Source: Taklimakanibacter sp050246735 (GTDB lineage Bacteria > Pseudomonadota > Alphaproteobacteria > Rhizobiales > Aestuariivirgaceae). Taken from it: a stretch of 64,000 nt of DNA. The stretch lies in assembly GCA_050246735.1 (NCBI GenBank), contig JBFWVM010000006.1, forward strand, positions 254,046 through 318,045, given 5' to 3'. Made by a program: the position numbers and the translations under genes. Positions 52,204-60,749 of the stretch are shown here, piece after piece. The notes under the pieces were generated by a model, which had not been told where the DNA came from, made no database searches, and saw only the letters and a list, made by a program, of their open reading frames with translations. Within the stretch, counting starts at the first letter, position 1. Every line of letters starts with the position of its first letter.

Positions 52204-52959
52204 TTGACTGCCAAGCTGTCCGTCAACGTGAATGCCGTCGCCTTCCTGCGCAACCGGCGCAATCTGCCCTGGCCCAGCGTCGAGGGGCTCGGGCGCGTCG
52301 CTCTGCAGGCGGGCGCCCATGGGCTCACCGTCCATCCCCGGCCCGACGAGCGGCATATCCGCAAGAGCGACGTCGGCATCCTGCGCGACATGATCCGCAA
52401 GGACTTCCCGGGGCGCGAATACAATATCGAAGGCAATCCCGACGCCCAGTTCGTCAAGCTGGTGCATGAGGCGAAGCCCGACCAGGTGACGCTGGTGCCC
52501 GACGACATCAGGCAGGCGACCTCCGATCACGGCTGGGACATCGCCGCGCACAGGAGCTTCCTCATCGACGTCATCGGGCTCCTGCGGTCGAACGGCATGC
52601 GCGTCTCGCTCTTCGTCGACGCCGAGCCCGAGCTTCCCCATCTCGCCAGGGAAGTCGGCGCCGACCGGGTCGAGATCTATACCGGTCCCTATGGCGGCGC
52701 CTTCGAGAGACAGGCGATGGAGCGCGAATTCCGCAAGGCGGTCGAGACCGGCAAGGCGGCCGAGACGGCGGGCGTCGGGCTCAATGCCGGACACGACCTT
52801 ACGCGCGAGAACCTGCCGCGCCTGGTGGCGGCCTTGCCCAACCTGCTCGAAGTCTCGATCGGCCATGCGATCACGGCCGATGCCCTGATGTTCGGCATGG
52901 CGGAAGCCGTGCGGCTCTTCCGCAGGGCGTGCGGCGATTTGCGAAGCGAAGCGGCGTGA
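52204..52959 (+). CDS. pdxJ: Pyridoxine 5'-phosphate synthase PdxJ
   Basis: A 251-residue TIM-barrel enzyme that condenses 3-amino-2-oxopropyl phosphate with deoxyxylulose 5-phosphate to give pyridoxine phosphate. LSVNVNAVAFLRNRRNLPWP at the start, then GLTVHPRPDERHIRKSDV, FNIEGNP-type YNIEGNPDAQFVKLV, QVTLVPDD and VSIGHAITADALMFGM at the end. The first codon is TTG at 52204 (preceded by GAGGTGCGCC), unusual but supported by homology starting there. Confidence 0.95.
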   Translation: MTAKLSVNVNAVAFLRNRRNLPWPSVEGLGRVALQAGAHGLTVHPRPDERHIRKSDVGILRDMIRKDFPGREYNIEGNPDAQFVKLVHEAKPDQVTLVPDDIRQATSDHGWDIAAHRSFLIDVIGLLRSNGMRVSLFVDAEPELPHLAREVGADRVEIYTGPYGGAFERQAMEREFRKAVETGKAAETAGVGLNAGHDLTRENLPRLVAALPNLLEVSIGHAITADALMFGMAEAVRLFRRACGDLRSEAA

Positions 52960-52979
52960 CGTGGACGGACGGACCCTCC

Positions 52980-53612
52980 ATGACCGCCAGCCTGATCACC
53001 CTCGTCACGATCGGTTTCGTGCAGCTCCTCGCCGTCATCAGCCCGGGGCCGAGCTTCCTCATCACGGCGCAGACGGCAGTGTCGCGCTCGCGCCTCGACG
53101 GCATCAGGATCGCGCTCGGACTCGGCGCCGGGACGCTCGTCTGGTCGAGTGCCGCCCTGCTCGGCCTCAATGCCCTGTTCCGGCTGCATCACTGGCTGTT
53201 CGTCGGCATGAAGATCGCCGGCGCCCTGTTCCTTCTGTGGATCGCCATCCAGATCTTCCGGCACGCCCGAGTTCCCGTCGAGATGGGCGAGGCCAATGGC
53301 GAGGCGGCGAAGCGCAGCCCGTTCGTGCGCGGCTTCCTGACCCAGATCTCCAACCCCAAGGTCGCCGTCTTCTTCGGCTCGATCTTCGTCGCCATGCTGC
53401 CCCAGGACGTGCCGGGCTGGATGGTCGTGGCGCTCATCGCGATCGTCACCACCAACGAGATCCTGTGGTACTCGCTGGTGGCGCTGTGCTTCGGCTCAGG
53501 ACCGGTGCGGCGCGGCTATCTCGCCGCCAAGGCCTGGATCGACCGGGTCACGGGAGTGTTCCTGGGCGCGCTCAGCCTCAGGCTCCTGATGCGCGCCGGC
53601 GATACCGCCTGA
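52980..53612 (+). CDS. LysE/RhtB-family amino-acid exporter
   Basis: A 210-residue inner-membrane protein with six helices. Family signature near the N-terminus: VQLLAVISPGPSFLITAQTA; then VRGFLTQISNPKVAVFFGSI. These proteins export basic amino acids, homoserine, threonine or metabolites. The ATG at 52980 matches the family start. It lies 20 bp after pdxJ, and may be co-transcribed. Confidence 0.93.
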   Translation: MTASLITLVTIGFVQLLAVISPGPSFLITAQTAVSRSRLDGIRIALGLGAGTLVWSSAALLGLNALFRLHHWLFVGMKIAGALFLLWIAIQIFRHARVPVEMGEANGEAAKRSPFVRGFLTQISNPKVAVFFGSIFVAMLPQDVPGWMVVALIAIVTTNEILWYSLVALCFGSGPVRRGYLAAKAWIDRVTGVFLGALSLRLLMRAGDTA

Positions 53613-53836
53613 CCGTCACCGGGGGCTTAGGCCGGAATTTCCGAGTCCTTTGAATCGCTTCGGCACGTCGGTTAAGGTCGTTTCCCGGCAGGCAAAAGCC
53701 CCGTCGGCTCCTGCCCGAGGACATGCCGCCAATGCACCGAACGCCCTTGCCTTCGGAGCACTGATCTCTATTGTGCCCGCCGGTTTTGCGGGTTTCGAGC
53801 CCGTATCCTCAATCTGTCCAGCGAGAGGGAAGTCTC

Positions 53837-54856
53837 ATGCGCGTTTACTATGACCGGGATGCCGACGTTAATCTGATCAAGGGCAAGAAGGTCGTCATTG
53901 TCGGCTATGGCAGCCAGGGCCGGGCGCATGCCCTCAACCTCAAGGATTCCGGCGCCAAGAACCTCGCCGTGGCGCTTCGCCCGGGATCGCCCACCGCCAA
54001 GAAGGCCGAAGCCGACGGCGTCAAGGTCATGACCGTCGCCGAGGCCGCCAAATGGGCCGACCTCATGATGATGGCGACCCCGGACGAGCTCCAGGCCGAT
54101 ATCTGGAAGGACGAGATCGCCCCCAATATCCGCGACGGTGCGGCAATCGCCTTCGCCCATGGCCTCAATATCCATTTCAACCTGATCGAGCCGAAGAAGA
54201 CGATCGACGTGTTGATGATCGCCCCCAAGGGCCCCGGCCACACGGTGCGCGGCGAGTATCAGAAGGGCGGCGGCGTTCCCTGCCTCATCGCCATCCACCA
54301 GGACGCCTCGGGCAACGCCCATGACCTGGCGCTCTCCTATGCCTCGGCGATCGGCGGCGGCCGCTCCGGCATCATCGAGACGACCTTCCAGGAAGAATGC
54401 GAGACCGATCTCTTCGGCGAGCAGGTCGTGCTGTGCGGCGGGCTGGTCGAGCTGATCCGCTCGGGCTTCGAGACGCTGGTCGAGGCGGGCTATGCGCCGG
54501 AAATGGCCTATTTCGAGTGCCTGCACGAGGTGAAGCTGATCGTCGACCTCATCTATGAGGGCGGCATCGCCAACATGAACTACTCGATCTCCAACACCGC
54601 CGAATTCGGCGAGTACCAGACCGGTCCGCGCATCATCACCGAGGAGACGAAGCGGGAGATGCGCCGCGTGCTGAAGGACATCCAGACCGGCAGGTTCACC
54701 TCGGAATGGATCCGCGAATGCAAAGCGGGCCAGCCCGGCTTCAAGGCGATCCGGCGCGTCAACGACGCCCATCCGATCGAGGAAGTGGGCGAGAAGCTGC
54801 GCGCGATGATGCCGTGGATCGCCAAGAACAAGCTCGTCGACAAGGCCCGGAACTGA
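53837..54856 (+). CDS. ilvC: Ketol-acid reductoisomerase (NADP+), class I
   Basis: A 339-residue enzyme that isomerises and reduces acetolactate, the step after IlvBN. MRVYYDRDADVNLIKGKKVV begins the Rossmann domain, with VGYGSQGRAHALNLKDSG for NADPH; the Mg2+ region is in the knotted C-terminal domain (ETTFQEECETDLFGEQVVLC, YFECLHEVKLIVDLIYEGGI). GAGAGGGAAG precedes the ATG. It is separated from ilvBN by pdxJ and lysE. The 224-bp upstream gap has no branched-chain-rich leader that I can support. Confidence 0.97.
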   Translation: MRVYYDRDADVNLIKGKKVVIVGYGSQGRAHALNLKDSGAKNLAVALRPGSPTAKKAEADGVKVMTVAEAAKWADLMMMATPDELQADIWKDEIAPNIRDGAAIAFAHGLNIHFNLIEPKKTIDVLMIAPKGPGHTVRGEYQKGGGVPCLIAIHQDASGNAHDLALSYASAIGGGRSGIIETTFQEECETDLFGEQVVLCGGLVELIRSGFETLVEAGYAPEMAYFECLHEVKLIVDLIYEGGIANMNYSISNTAEFGEYQTGPRIITEETKREMRRVLKDIQTGRFTSEWIRECKAGQPGFKAIRRVNDAHPIEEVGEKLRAMMPWIAKNKLVDKARN

Positions 54857-54859
54857 CTT

Positions 54860-55693
54860 ATGGCAAAAGGCGCGCCGCTTCGCCTCAGGCTGGCAGCGCA
54901 TGTCGATGTCGAGTTACTGAGCGATCTGGCCATGCGCTCCAAGGCCTCGCATGGCTATGACGGGGCGTTCCTGGCGCAATGTCGGGAAGAGCTCGCCATT
55001 CATCCCCATACGCTCAATGAGCGCGACGTCTGGATTGCGGAGAAGGATGCTGCGATCATCGGCTTTTTCGCGCTGGAGCCGCCTAAGGACGGCGTCTGCG
55101 AGGTCAATCCGATCTTCGTCGAGCCGCGTCTGCAACAGGCAGGCGTGGGGCGCAGACTCTGGCGGAAGCTCGAGGAGCGCGCCCGCTTCGCCGGCGCGAG
55201 TGCGGTCGGCCTGGATTCCGATCCGCATGCGGTCGGCTTCTACGAGAAGATGGGATGCAGGATGACCGGGTGGTCGCCGTCGGGCTCCATTCCCGGCCGT
55301 CTGCTGCCGCGGATGGAGAAGAGGCTGGATCAACCGCCGGAGCTTCCCCCGGAAGAAGCCCATAGAGAGCAAAGCCGAAAGCGGATCATCGCCACGGCAA
55401 AACAGATGCTTGCCGGCAAATGCTCCTTTATCGACGGCAGCCGCGTCATCAGCGATTTGCTGTCTCCAGCCGGTATTGATCGACTGGCCAAGCCCTTCGT
55501 GGTCTTCGTTGCTATCGAAAGTCAAACCGACCACATTCCGACCGGAAGCTTGCGAGATCGATGGCATACCGATGCGCTCGGAAAATTGGGGCCCGAATGG
55601 GCTGAATGGGAAGCATGGGCTCGGCAAGATGGCGAAGCCGCCTGCAACGAGATCATCGCGATCCTGTCTGCGGAAGCCAAACAGTCCGGTTGA
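54860..55693 (+). CDS. GNAT acetyltransferase fused to an unnamed C-terminal domain
   Basis: A 277-residue protein. Residues ~1-155 are a GNAT domain (FVEPRLQQAGVGRRLWRKLE and AVGFYEKMGCRMTGWSPSGS). From ~170 a separate domain follows: REQSRKRIIATAKQMLAGKC, then SFIDGSRVISDLLS, AIESQTDHIPTGSLRDRW and EWEAWARQDGEAACNEII. I recognise the second part only as a pattern of short stand-alone rhizobial proteins. GNAT domains plus this module could acetylate an unknown target. It lies three bases after ilvC. Confidence 0.85.
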   Translation: MAKGAPLRLRLAAHVDVELLSDLAMRSKASHGYDGAFLAQCREELAIHPHTLNERDVWIAEKDAAIIGFFALEPPKDGVCEVNPIFVEPRLQQAGVGRRLWRKLEERARFAGASAVGLDSDPHAVGFYEKMGCRMTGWSPSGSIPGRLLPRMEKRLDQPPELPPEEAHREQSRKRIIATAKQMLAGKCSFIDGSRVISDLLSPAGIDRLAKPFVVFVAIESQTDHIPTGSLRDRWHTDALGKLGPEWAEWEAWARQDGEAACNEIIAILSAEAKQSG

Positions 55694-55780
55694 GGAAGTC
55701 CGAGAACAGGTTCAGACCGTATTCATATGAAAGTGCGCAAGGCGCACGCCCAGTCGATCGCAACATATCCGGAGACGCCC

Positions 55781-56278
55781 ATGGCCATCAGTGACGATAT
55801 CGAGCGGCTGGTCCTCCAGGAGCAGCGCCTGCGCTTCAGGGAATTCAGCGAAGCGACGGCCTGGGAGATCGGCATGCGCCTCAGGGCGCTGGCCGAGGCC
55901 CGCAGGCTTCCGATCGTCATCGACATCCGCCTCGCCAACCGGCAGCTCTTCCATTCGGCTCTTCCCGGCAGCACGCCCGACAATCCCGAATGGGTCAGGC
56001 GCAAGAGCAACGTGGTCTTGCGCTACCTCAAGAGCTCCTATCGGGTCGGTTGCGAGCTCGCGGCCAGGAGCGACACGCTCGACCAGCATCGCGGCGTCTC
56101 GCCCATGGACTACGCGCCGCATGGCGGCAGCTTTCCGATCCATGTCGAAGGGGCGGGCGTCGTCGGCGCCGTCACGGTGTCGGGCCTGCCGCAGAGGGAC
56201 GACCACAATCTGGTGGTGGAGGCGCTGGCGGCGTTCCTGGCTCAGCCGCTCGATGAGCTGGCGCTCGGGCCTGAATAG
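55781..56278 (+). CDS. UPF0303 (DUF336-like, heme-degrading domain) protein
   Basis: A 165-residue protein read from the ATG at 55781 with GGAG upstream. It matches UPF0303/YBR137W-like sequences: RLPIVIDIRLANRQLFHSAL, TPDNPEWVRRKSNVVLRYLK, DYAPHGGSFPIHVEGAGVVG and VTVSGLPQRDDHNLVVEALA. The fold is that of GlcG/HbpS. Biological role uncertain; database names that mention heme degradation come from distant relatives. Confidence 0.88.
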   Translation: MAISDDIERLVLQEQRLRFREFSEATAWEIGMRLRALAEARRLPIVIDIRLANRQLFHSALPGSTPDNPEWVRRKSNVVLRYLKSSYRVGCELAARSDTLDQHRGVSPMDYAPHGGSFPIHVEGAGVVGAVTVSGLPQRDDHNLVVEALAAFLAQPLDELALGPE

Positions 56279-56324
56279 GCAGCTATCCAACTCGTCGGTT
56301 TTACGACCCGTTCTTGCGGCGTCT

Positions 56325-56368
56325 TGTATATTCGTCTCTGGATATCCTATATATTCATTTTGTATATC
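56325..56368. promoter_or_regulatory. A+T-rich promoter/operator of the third vapBC
   Basis: TGTATATT (56325-56332), CCTATATATTCA (56346-56357) and TGTATATC (56361-56368) form repeated TATA-rich sites just before the vapB start, with GGAAGG as ribosome-binding site. They likely combine the -10 region with direct repeats for VapB binding. Confidence 0.5.
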
Positions 56369-56380
56369 GGAAGGTAAAAA

Positions 56381-56623
56381 ATGTCCATGTTCATCAGAGA
56401 CGAAACCGTCAATGCCCTAGCCAACCGACTGCAGCGGCGCATGAAAGCGCCCAGCAAGACCGTTGCGGTTCGCACGGCCCTGCAAAACGAGCTTCAACGT
56501 CTCGAACAGGGTGTGCCGCTTCGGGAGCGGGTCAGGAAATATCAGGACGCTATAGCATCCTGCGGGTCCGTCGATGTCAAATTCGACGAGAAGGCTTTTA
56601 TGGACGAGATGTGGGGCGCTTGA
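56381..56623 (+). CDS. vapB: VapB-type antitoxin (Rv0623/PSK family)
   Basis: An 80-residue antitoxin, SMFIRDETVNALANRLQRRM then KAPSKTVAVRTALQNEL, with a C-terminal KFDEKAFMDEMWGA ending like that of the protein at 47141. Both are 80 residues but the rest differs considerably, so they are not recent duplicates. It overlaps vapC by one base (TGATG). Confidence 0.92.
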   Translation: MSMFIRDETVNALANRLQRRMKAPSKTVAVRTALQNELQRLEQGVPLRERVRKYQDAIASCGSVDVKFDEKAFMDEMWGA

Positions 56624-57060
56624 TGTTTCTCGACGCTTCCGCAATCGTCGCGATTCTCGCCCGCGAACCCGACGCCGATCATCTGCTCTCCAGGATCGAA
56701 GCCGCCACTACCGGACGGTTCTATTCGTCGATCTCGGCCTTCGAGGCGGTCGTCGGCCTGGCGCGCCGAATTACGAACGCCGTCAAGGGCGATCAAGAGC
56801 CGGTTCCTCCCGAGATCGTCGATCGCGTGCAGGAGGTGGTTTATGGGTTTCTGGCCGAGATTGAGGCAAAGGAGCTTGCCATCGAGGGCGATGCTCATCG
56901 TGCAGCAATCGAGGCGTGCCGTACATACGGCCGGCTTGTCGCCCACCCCGCCAGACTCAACTTCGGCGATTGCTTCGCCTATGCGAGCGCTCGGAAGGCC
57001 GGCCTTCCGTTGCTCTACAAAGGCAATGATTTTGCTCAAACCGATATAGAAGCAGCGTGA
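56623..57060 (+). CDS. vapC: VapC-type PIN-domain ribonuclease toxin
   Basis: A 145-residue PIN toxin started at 56623. Acidic active-site residues: MFLDASAIVAILAREPD (Asp4), SSISAFEAVVGLARRI (Glu), LNFGDCFAYASARKAG (Asp) and GNDFAQTDIEAA. It appears intact. It is about ten residues longer than the toxin at 47390 because of an insert around NAVKGDQEPVPPEI. Confidence 0.93.
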   Translation: MFLDASAIVAILAREPDADHLLSRIEAATTGRFYSSISAFEAVVGLARRITNAVKGDQEPVPPEIVDRVQEVVYGFLAEIEAKELAIEGDAHRAAIEACRTYGRLVAHPARLNFGDCFAYASARKAGLPLLYKGNDFAQTDIEAA

Positions 57061-57069
57061 GTGCAACCG

Positions 57070-58137
57070 TCAGGTCTCGGTGGCGCTGCCGTTTCCGGAC
57101 CGGACATGCGCCATCTCGCCGGTGCGGGCGGCGAGATCGCGCATGTCCTCGCCGAGCTGCTCCAGCGCGAAGCGCAAGGTGAAGAGGCGGGCCACGTCCT
57201 CGCGGGGCAGGCGCTCGCGATTCTCGGCGAGGCCCTCGATCGCCTGCGTCAGGGCCCTGACGCTCGCCTGGTAGTCGTCGATGGCGGGGGGCGGGGCGCG
57301 CGCGAGAAGCCCTGCCGAGATGCCCCGCAGCATGGTCCCGGCCTCCTTGCGCAGCGCGGCGAGCAGCGGCGCGAAGTCGGCGGCGATCGCTTCGGGCAGG
57401 GGCTTCACCGCGGCGCGCCCGACCATCACCAGGTCATGACGGACGCGGTAGAGCGTGCGGACCACGGGCTCGGGATCGCGCTCGTCGCTGACGCGCATCC
57501 TGCGCTCGCGCGCGGCCTCCTCGGCCGCCGTCTCGGCCTTCTTCAAGGCGGCGCGGATGCGGGCATGGAGCGCGGGCACGCCCTGGCGGCCGAGATCGCT
57601 GGCGAGGCCGTCCATCAGCCTGTCCATGAGATCGGCATTGAGGCTCGCGACAGTGGCCGCGGCTTCGCGCAGCTGGCCATGCGCGCGGGCCGGCAGGATC
57701 GCGAAGGTGACCGCGAGCGCCACGATATTGCCGATGACGATCTCGATCACGCGGTCCATCGCCGAGACGAACGGATTTGCGGCATGGCCATAGATGGGCA
57801 GCATGACGATGAGTGCTGTGACCGGGGCGACGCGGAACATCGGATTGACTGCCGCGAGATAGGCGAGCGGCAGGATCGCCGCAGCCATCGCGACGCCGAG
57901 GCCGGCATCGGTGACATGCGGGATGGCGATGGCGACGGCGGCGCCATAGAGTCCGCCCGCGACCGTTCCCCAGAGCCGGTCGAAGGCCGCCTTGAGCGAG
58001 CCGCCGACGCTCGTCTGCACGACGAGCAAGGCGGTGATGACGGCCCACCAGCCTTGCGGCAGGCCGGCGAGCTTCACGACCGCGAAGGCGGCGATGACGG
58101 CGGTCACCACGCGCAGGGCATGGCGCAGCTCGGCCAT
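57070..58137 (-). CDS. FUSC-family membrane protein (aromatic acid exporter-like)
   Basis: A 355-residue inner-membrane protein when started at MAELRHALRVVTAVIAAFAV. It has about six N-terminal helices (GWWAVITALLVVQTSVGGSL, IVMLPIYGHAANPFVSAMDR, VIEIVIGNIVALAVTFAILP) and a long cytosolic helical tail ending SGNGSATET. The family includes the AaeB/YccS exporters. The start is uncertain: GTG at 58176 or ATG at 58221 in the same frame would add 13 or 28 residues. No partner membrane-fusion protein is present. Confidence 0.85.
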   Translation of the reverse strand: MAELRHALRVVTAVIAAFAVVKLAGLPQGWWAVITALLVVQTSVGGSLKAAFDRLWGTVAGGLYGAAVAIAIPHVTDAGLGVAMAAAILPLAYLAAVNPMFRVAPVTALIVMLPIYGHAANPFVSAMDRVIEIVIGNIVALAVTFAILPARAHGQLREAAATVASLNADLMDRLMDGLASDLGRQGVPALHARIRAALKKAETAAEEAARERRMRVSDERDPEPVVRTLYRVRHDLVMVGRAAVKPLPEAIAADFAPLLAALRKEAGTMLRGISAGLLARAPPPAIDDYQASVRALTQAIEGLAENRERLPREDVARLFTLRFALEQLGEDMRDLAARTGEMAHVRSGNGSATET

Positions 58138-58336
58138 GTGCCGGCGAAAGAAGGTAGCCGCGCTTGTGATCCTCACCTCACGTGCTGCTCCGAGTCGGGT
58201 GGACGGCGATGCTAGAGACATGGAGATCGGGCGGCAAGTTGATCGGGGCGCCCGGGGCTCTATAGTAGTGAGCGGCGGCCGTTTGAAGGACCGGCGAAGG
58301 ACATTCATCCGCTTGGGCGAAGGGAGTTGTGCCCCC

Positions 58337-60334
58337 GTGACGTCACGCATGCCGCTCCTCTGGCTGGTTCTGCTCGCGCTGCTCCTGTGCGGGTGCGACT
58401 CAGCCGAGGACCTGGTGAACCGGAGATTGCCTCCGGTGCCGTCCGAGCAGCACCATTCGGCCGCCATTCAGGCCGCGGGGGCGGCAATCGCGCGCCTCCC
58501 CGAGGCCAATGCCGGTTTCAACCTGCGCATCGAGGATATCGAGGCGTCGCTGAATGCGAAGGGCTTCGCCGAACGGCTTGGCGTCGGGCCATTGAAGCTG
58601 CGCGGCGACCGCCAGCTCGTTCTTGCCGAAGTGGCGGTGGCGAGGACGTTCTCCGGCCGGGATTTCCCGGAGCTCGACGAGACTACGAAGAAGCTGATCG
58701 AAACGCTGAAGCCGGAGATAAAGGGAACGATCTCCCTCGGGCTCGGCCTGACCGCGACGGAAGTTTCGCAAGACGGACGGCTGACGATCGGCCTTCGTCT
58801 GCTTCCGCTGTTCCGGAACATGGAAGTGGAGCGCGTGGTCCTGGCCGGAGAGCTCGACGTCGATCTCCTGGTCACGCTCGTCAATCGCCTTGCGGATAGA
58901 ATATCGAGCGACTTGAGCAGCACGGACATCGCGGACGTATCCTTTCCGGCAGTTCCCTTCAAGACGGCCGATCCGTCGCAATCGGTCGCATTCAGGACCG
59001 CGGATGGCGCCGGCGAAAAGGTCACGCTCACGGCAAGGCCGGTCCCGCCGCCTGTCGACGTGGAGTCGATCGTGTGGCTTGTCGATGGGGGCGATATCAC
59101 TTTCATCGCCGAACTTGCCCTCCTCGGCGGTTCGTCCGCCCAGAGCTCCGCCGCTCCGGCGGACTATGCTCGATTGCATGCCGAGTTCTCGAGAAAATTG
59201 CTGCAGGGCCTGGGCGTCGCAAATCCGACGGGCGCCAACTGGATCGCGATGAGCAGACCGCTGGTCGCCGGACTGATCAATGCCGCAGTCGGGCAAAGCC
59301 GGCTCTGCGTCGGCGCGAAGGCTTTACTGGCCGAGCGGGATTTCAGCAGCCGGGTGGAGATTCCGGACATGGCGGCGGTCGGTTGCGCGCCGAAGATCGA
59401 CTGCACGCCGAGGAGAGACTGCACGGCGGCCGACATATGCGAGCAGAGCGAAGACTGCCGGCAGGCGCGTGATTGCCAGGTCTGCGCGCTTGGCGCCTGT
59501 TTCAACGATCCGGCCTGCGAGCGCCAGAAGGCCGCCGCGCGCTATGACTGCGAGGTCAGGAAGGCCGGGCGCAAGCTCGAATGCGAACAGCTGGGCGCTC
59601 CGGCGAGGATCGCATGCGAGACGGAAACGGCGGCGCAGACGGCATCCTGCGAGGCGCAAAAATCGGCGAGGAGACTCGCCTGCGAGGCCGGAAAGCGAGA
59701 CCTCGAGAAGCTGGCGCAGGCCGGGACCGCCGCCAGCCTCGCCGGCACGGCCGGCGGATCGGCGGATCTCTCCATCTGCATCGAGGAATTCACGGCAGCA
59801 CCTTCGCTCGACAGGCTTGCGGCCACCGCGACCGTGCGCGGCCAGGGGGCCGTCGATCTCGGCCTCGAATTCGTTCCGCTTGGCATCGGCGACTATTTCA
59901 CCTGCACGTTTCCGTGGAGCGGGACGAGGCGGGTCCAGGTCGTGCTGCCCGACCAGCCCACCAGGCTCGATGCCGCCCTGACTCTCGAAACCTCAGGCCC
60001 GAAGCCGAGCCTGAGAGCCACGATCAGGACGTCGGCGATGGCCGCCCGGATGCGTCCGGATCTGCGTGAGCTGCTCCTTGCAAGCTACGACATGCGCGGC
60101 AGCTGCGCCCCGGCCGGCGGAATGCTCGACGGGATGACGCTGGACGTGACGACGTCGGTCCCCGCGATCGGCGGGGACTTCAGATTGCCGGGCGAGGAGC
60201 GCACGCTCGTCCTGACGATGGAGCCGATGAGGCTCCATGTCTCCGGCACCGATGCGGTCGCCGGAGCGGTCTATGCCGCGAACGAGAAAGCCCTGGTCCT
60301 CGGCGGCGACCGGCCGGCCGCACCGGCCGATTAG
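58337..60334 (+). CDS. Cysteine-rich lipoprotein of unknown function
   Basis: A 665-residue protein, if the GTG at 58337 is used (GAAGGGAG lies ~11 bases upstream; ATG at 58349 is an alternative). MPLLWLVLLALLLCGCDSAE is a lipoprotein signal with lipobox LCGC. Residues ~25-340 form a beta-rich domain (ISLGLGLTATEVSQDGRLTI, VELDVDLLVTLVN-type strands). Residues ~345-470 carry about 15 cysteines at regular spacing, first paired (GCAPKIDCTPRRDCTAADIC), then helical (YDCEVRKAGRKLECEQLGAP, IACETETAAQTASCEAQKSA). A C-terminal ~190-residue beta domain follows. I do not recognise the family. Confidence 0.82.
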   Translation: MTSRMPLLWLVLLALLLCGCDSAEDLVNRRLPPVPSEQHHSAAIQAAGAAIARLPEANAGFNLRIEDIEASLNAKGFAERLGVGPLKLRGDRQLVLAEVAVARTFSGRDFPELDETTKKLIETLKPEIKGTISLGLGLTATEVSQDGRLTIGLRLLPLFRNMEVERVVLAGELDVDLLVTLVNRLADRISSDLSSTDIADVSFPAVPFKTADPSQSVAFRTADGAGEKVTLTARPVPPPVDVESIVWLVDGGDITFIAELALLGGSSAQSSAAPADYARLHAEFSRKLLQGLGVANPTGANWIAMSRPLVAGLINAAVGQSRLCVGAKALLAERDFSSRVEIPDMAAVGCAPKIDCTPRRDCTAADICEQSEDCRQARDCQVCALGACFNDPACERQKAAARYDCEVRKAGRKLECEQLGAPARIACETETAAQTASCEAQKSARRLACEAGKRDLEKLAQAGTAASLAGTAGGSADLSICIEEFTAAPSLDRLAATATVRGQGAVDLGLEFVPLGIGDYFTCTFPWSGTRRVQVVLPDQPTRLDAALTLETSGPKPSLRATIRTSAMAARMRPDLRELLLASYDMRGSCAPAGGMLDGMTLDVTTSVPAIGGDFRLPGEERTLVLTMEPMRLHVSGTDAVAGAVYAANEKALVLGGDRPAAPAD

Positions 60335-60335
60335 T

Positions 60336-60698
60336 TCAGTAGTCGCTGCGTGGCTGCGGCTGGCCCGTCACGAAGCCGGTATGGTCGAGGCGGTAGACAT
60401 CGGGGCGGAAATGGATGCGCCCGTCCTCGGTGGCCCAGGCGGTCAGATACATGATCCTGAGGTCGGGACCGTTCCTGACCGGCTTGTCGAGGCGCCGGCC
60501 GGTGGCGGCGATGGTCTCGATCATGTTGGCGTCGAAGCCGTCCTGGCCGGACAGGATCCAGTCGACCAGCACGTCGACGCGATCGACGCGGATGCAGCCC
60601 GAGCTCAGATAGCGCGCGTTCCGCCCGAACAGCTCGCGCGTCGGCGTGTCATGCAGGTAGACCGCATACCGGTTGGGGAAGTTGATCTTGACGGGGAA
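60336..60698 (-). pseudogene. L,D-transpeptidase (YcbB/LdtD-type), C-terminal remnant
   Basis: About 120 residues of a YkuD-domain protein: VKINFPNRYAVYLHDTPTRE, LFGRNARYLSSGCIRVDRVD (catalytic Cys in SSGCIRV) and VDWILSGQDGFDANMIETIA, then a C-terminal beta region ending QPQPRSDY. Full-length members have >400 residues including a peptidoglycan-binding domain. Homology stops exactly at a TTTCGGTGACAG palindrome arm (60699), beyond which RHS sequence on the other strand begins. The 5' end is lost, so it should be non-functional. Confidence 0.88.
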
Positions 60699-60719
60699 TT
60701 TCGGTGACAGTGCATTTAA
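60699..60719. repeat. Palindromic element copy C, single arm at a gene junction
   Basis: The 21-nt sequence is identical to one arm of the 10251-10304 palindrome, but the complementary arm is missing. It lies precisely between the truncated L,D-transpeptidase and the truncated RHS gene, suggesting that deletion or recombination in the element joined them. Confidence 0.85.
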
Positions 60720-60724
60720 TTCTA

Positions 60725-60749
60725 CTGGGCCGTCCAGTAGACGGCCCAG
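60725..60749. repeat. Perfect hairpin from a short inverted duplication at the RHS 5' break
   Basis: CTGGGCCGTC-CAGTA-GACGGCCCAG is a perfect 10-bp stem. In the RHS frame the sequence reads TAC TGG, then 12 extra bases GCCGTCCAGTAG ending in a stop, then ACG GCC CAG. The extra bases are the exact reverse complement of CTACTGGACGGC, the sequence obtained when they are removed, which would restore YWTAQADDARGN. Confidence 0.8.

Noticed and set aside
53650..53853. Leader peptide or attenuator for ilvC
   Set aside because: The short frames in the gap are not rich in branched-chain codons, and the only hairpin (CCCGC/GCGGG near 53776-53793) is followed by TTTCG rather than a T-run.
57070..58467. 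FUSC protein extended to 465 residues
   Set aside because: The extra ~110 N-terminal residues are Ser/Arg-rich and antisense to the lipoprotein start region; membrane-protein homology begins at about 58137.
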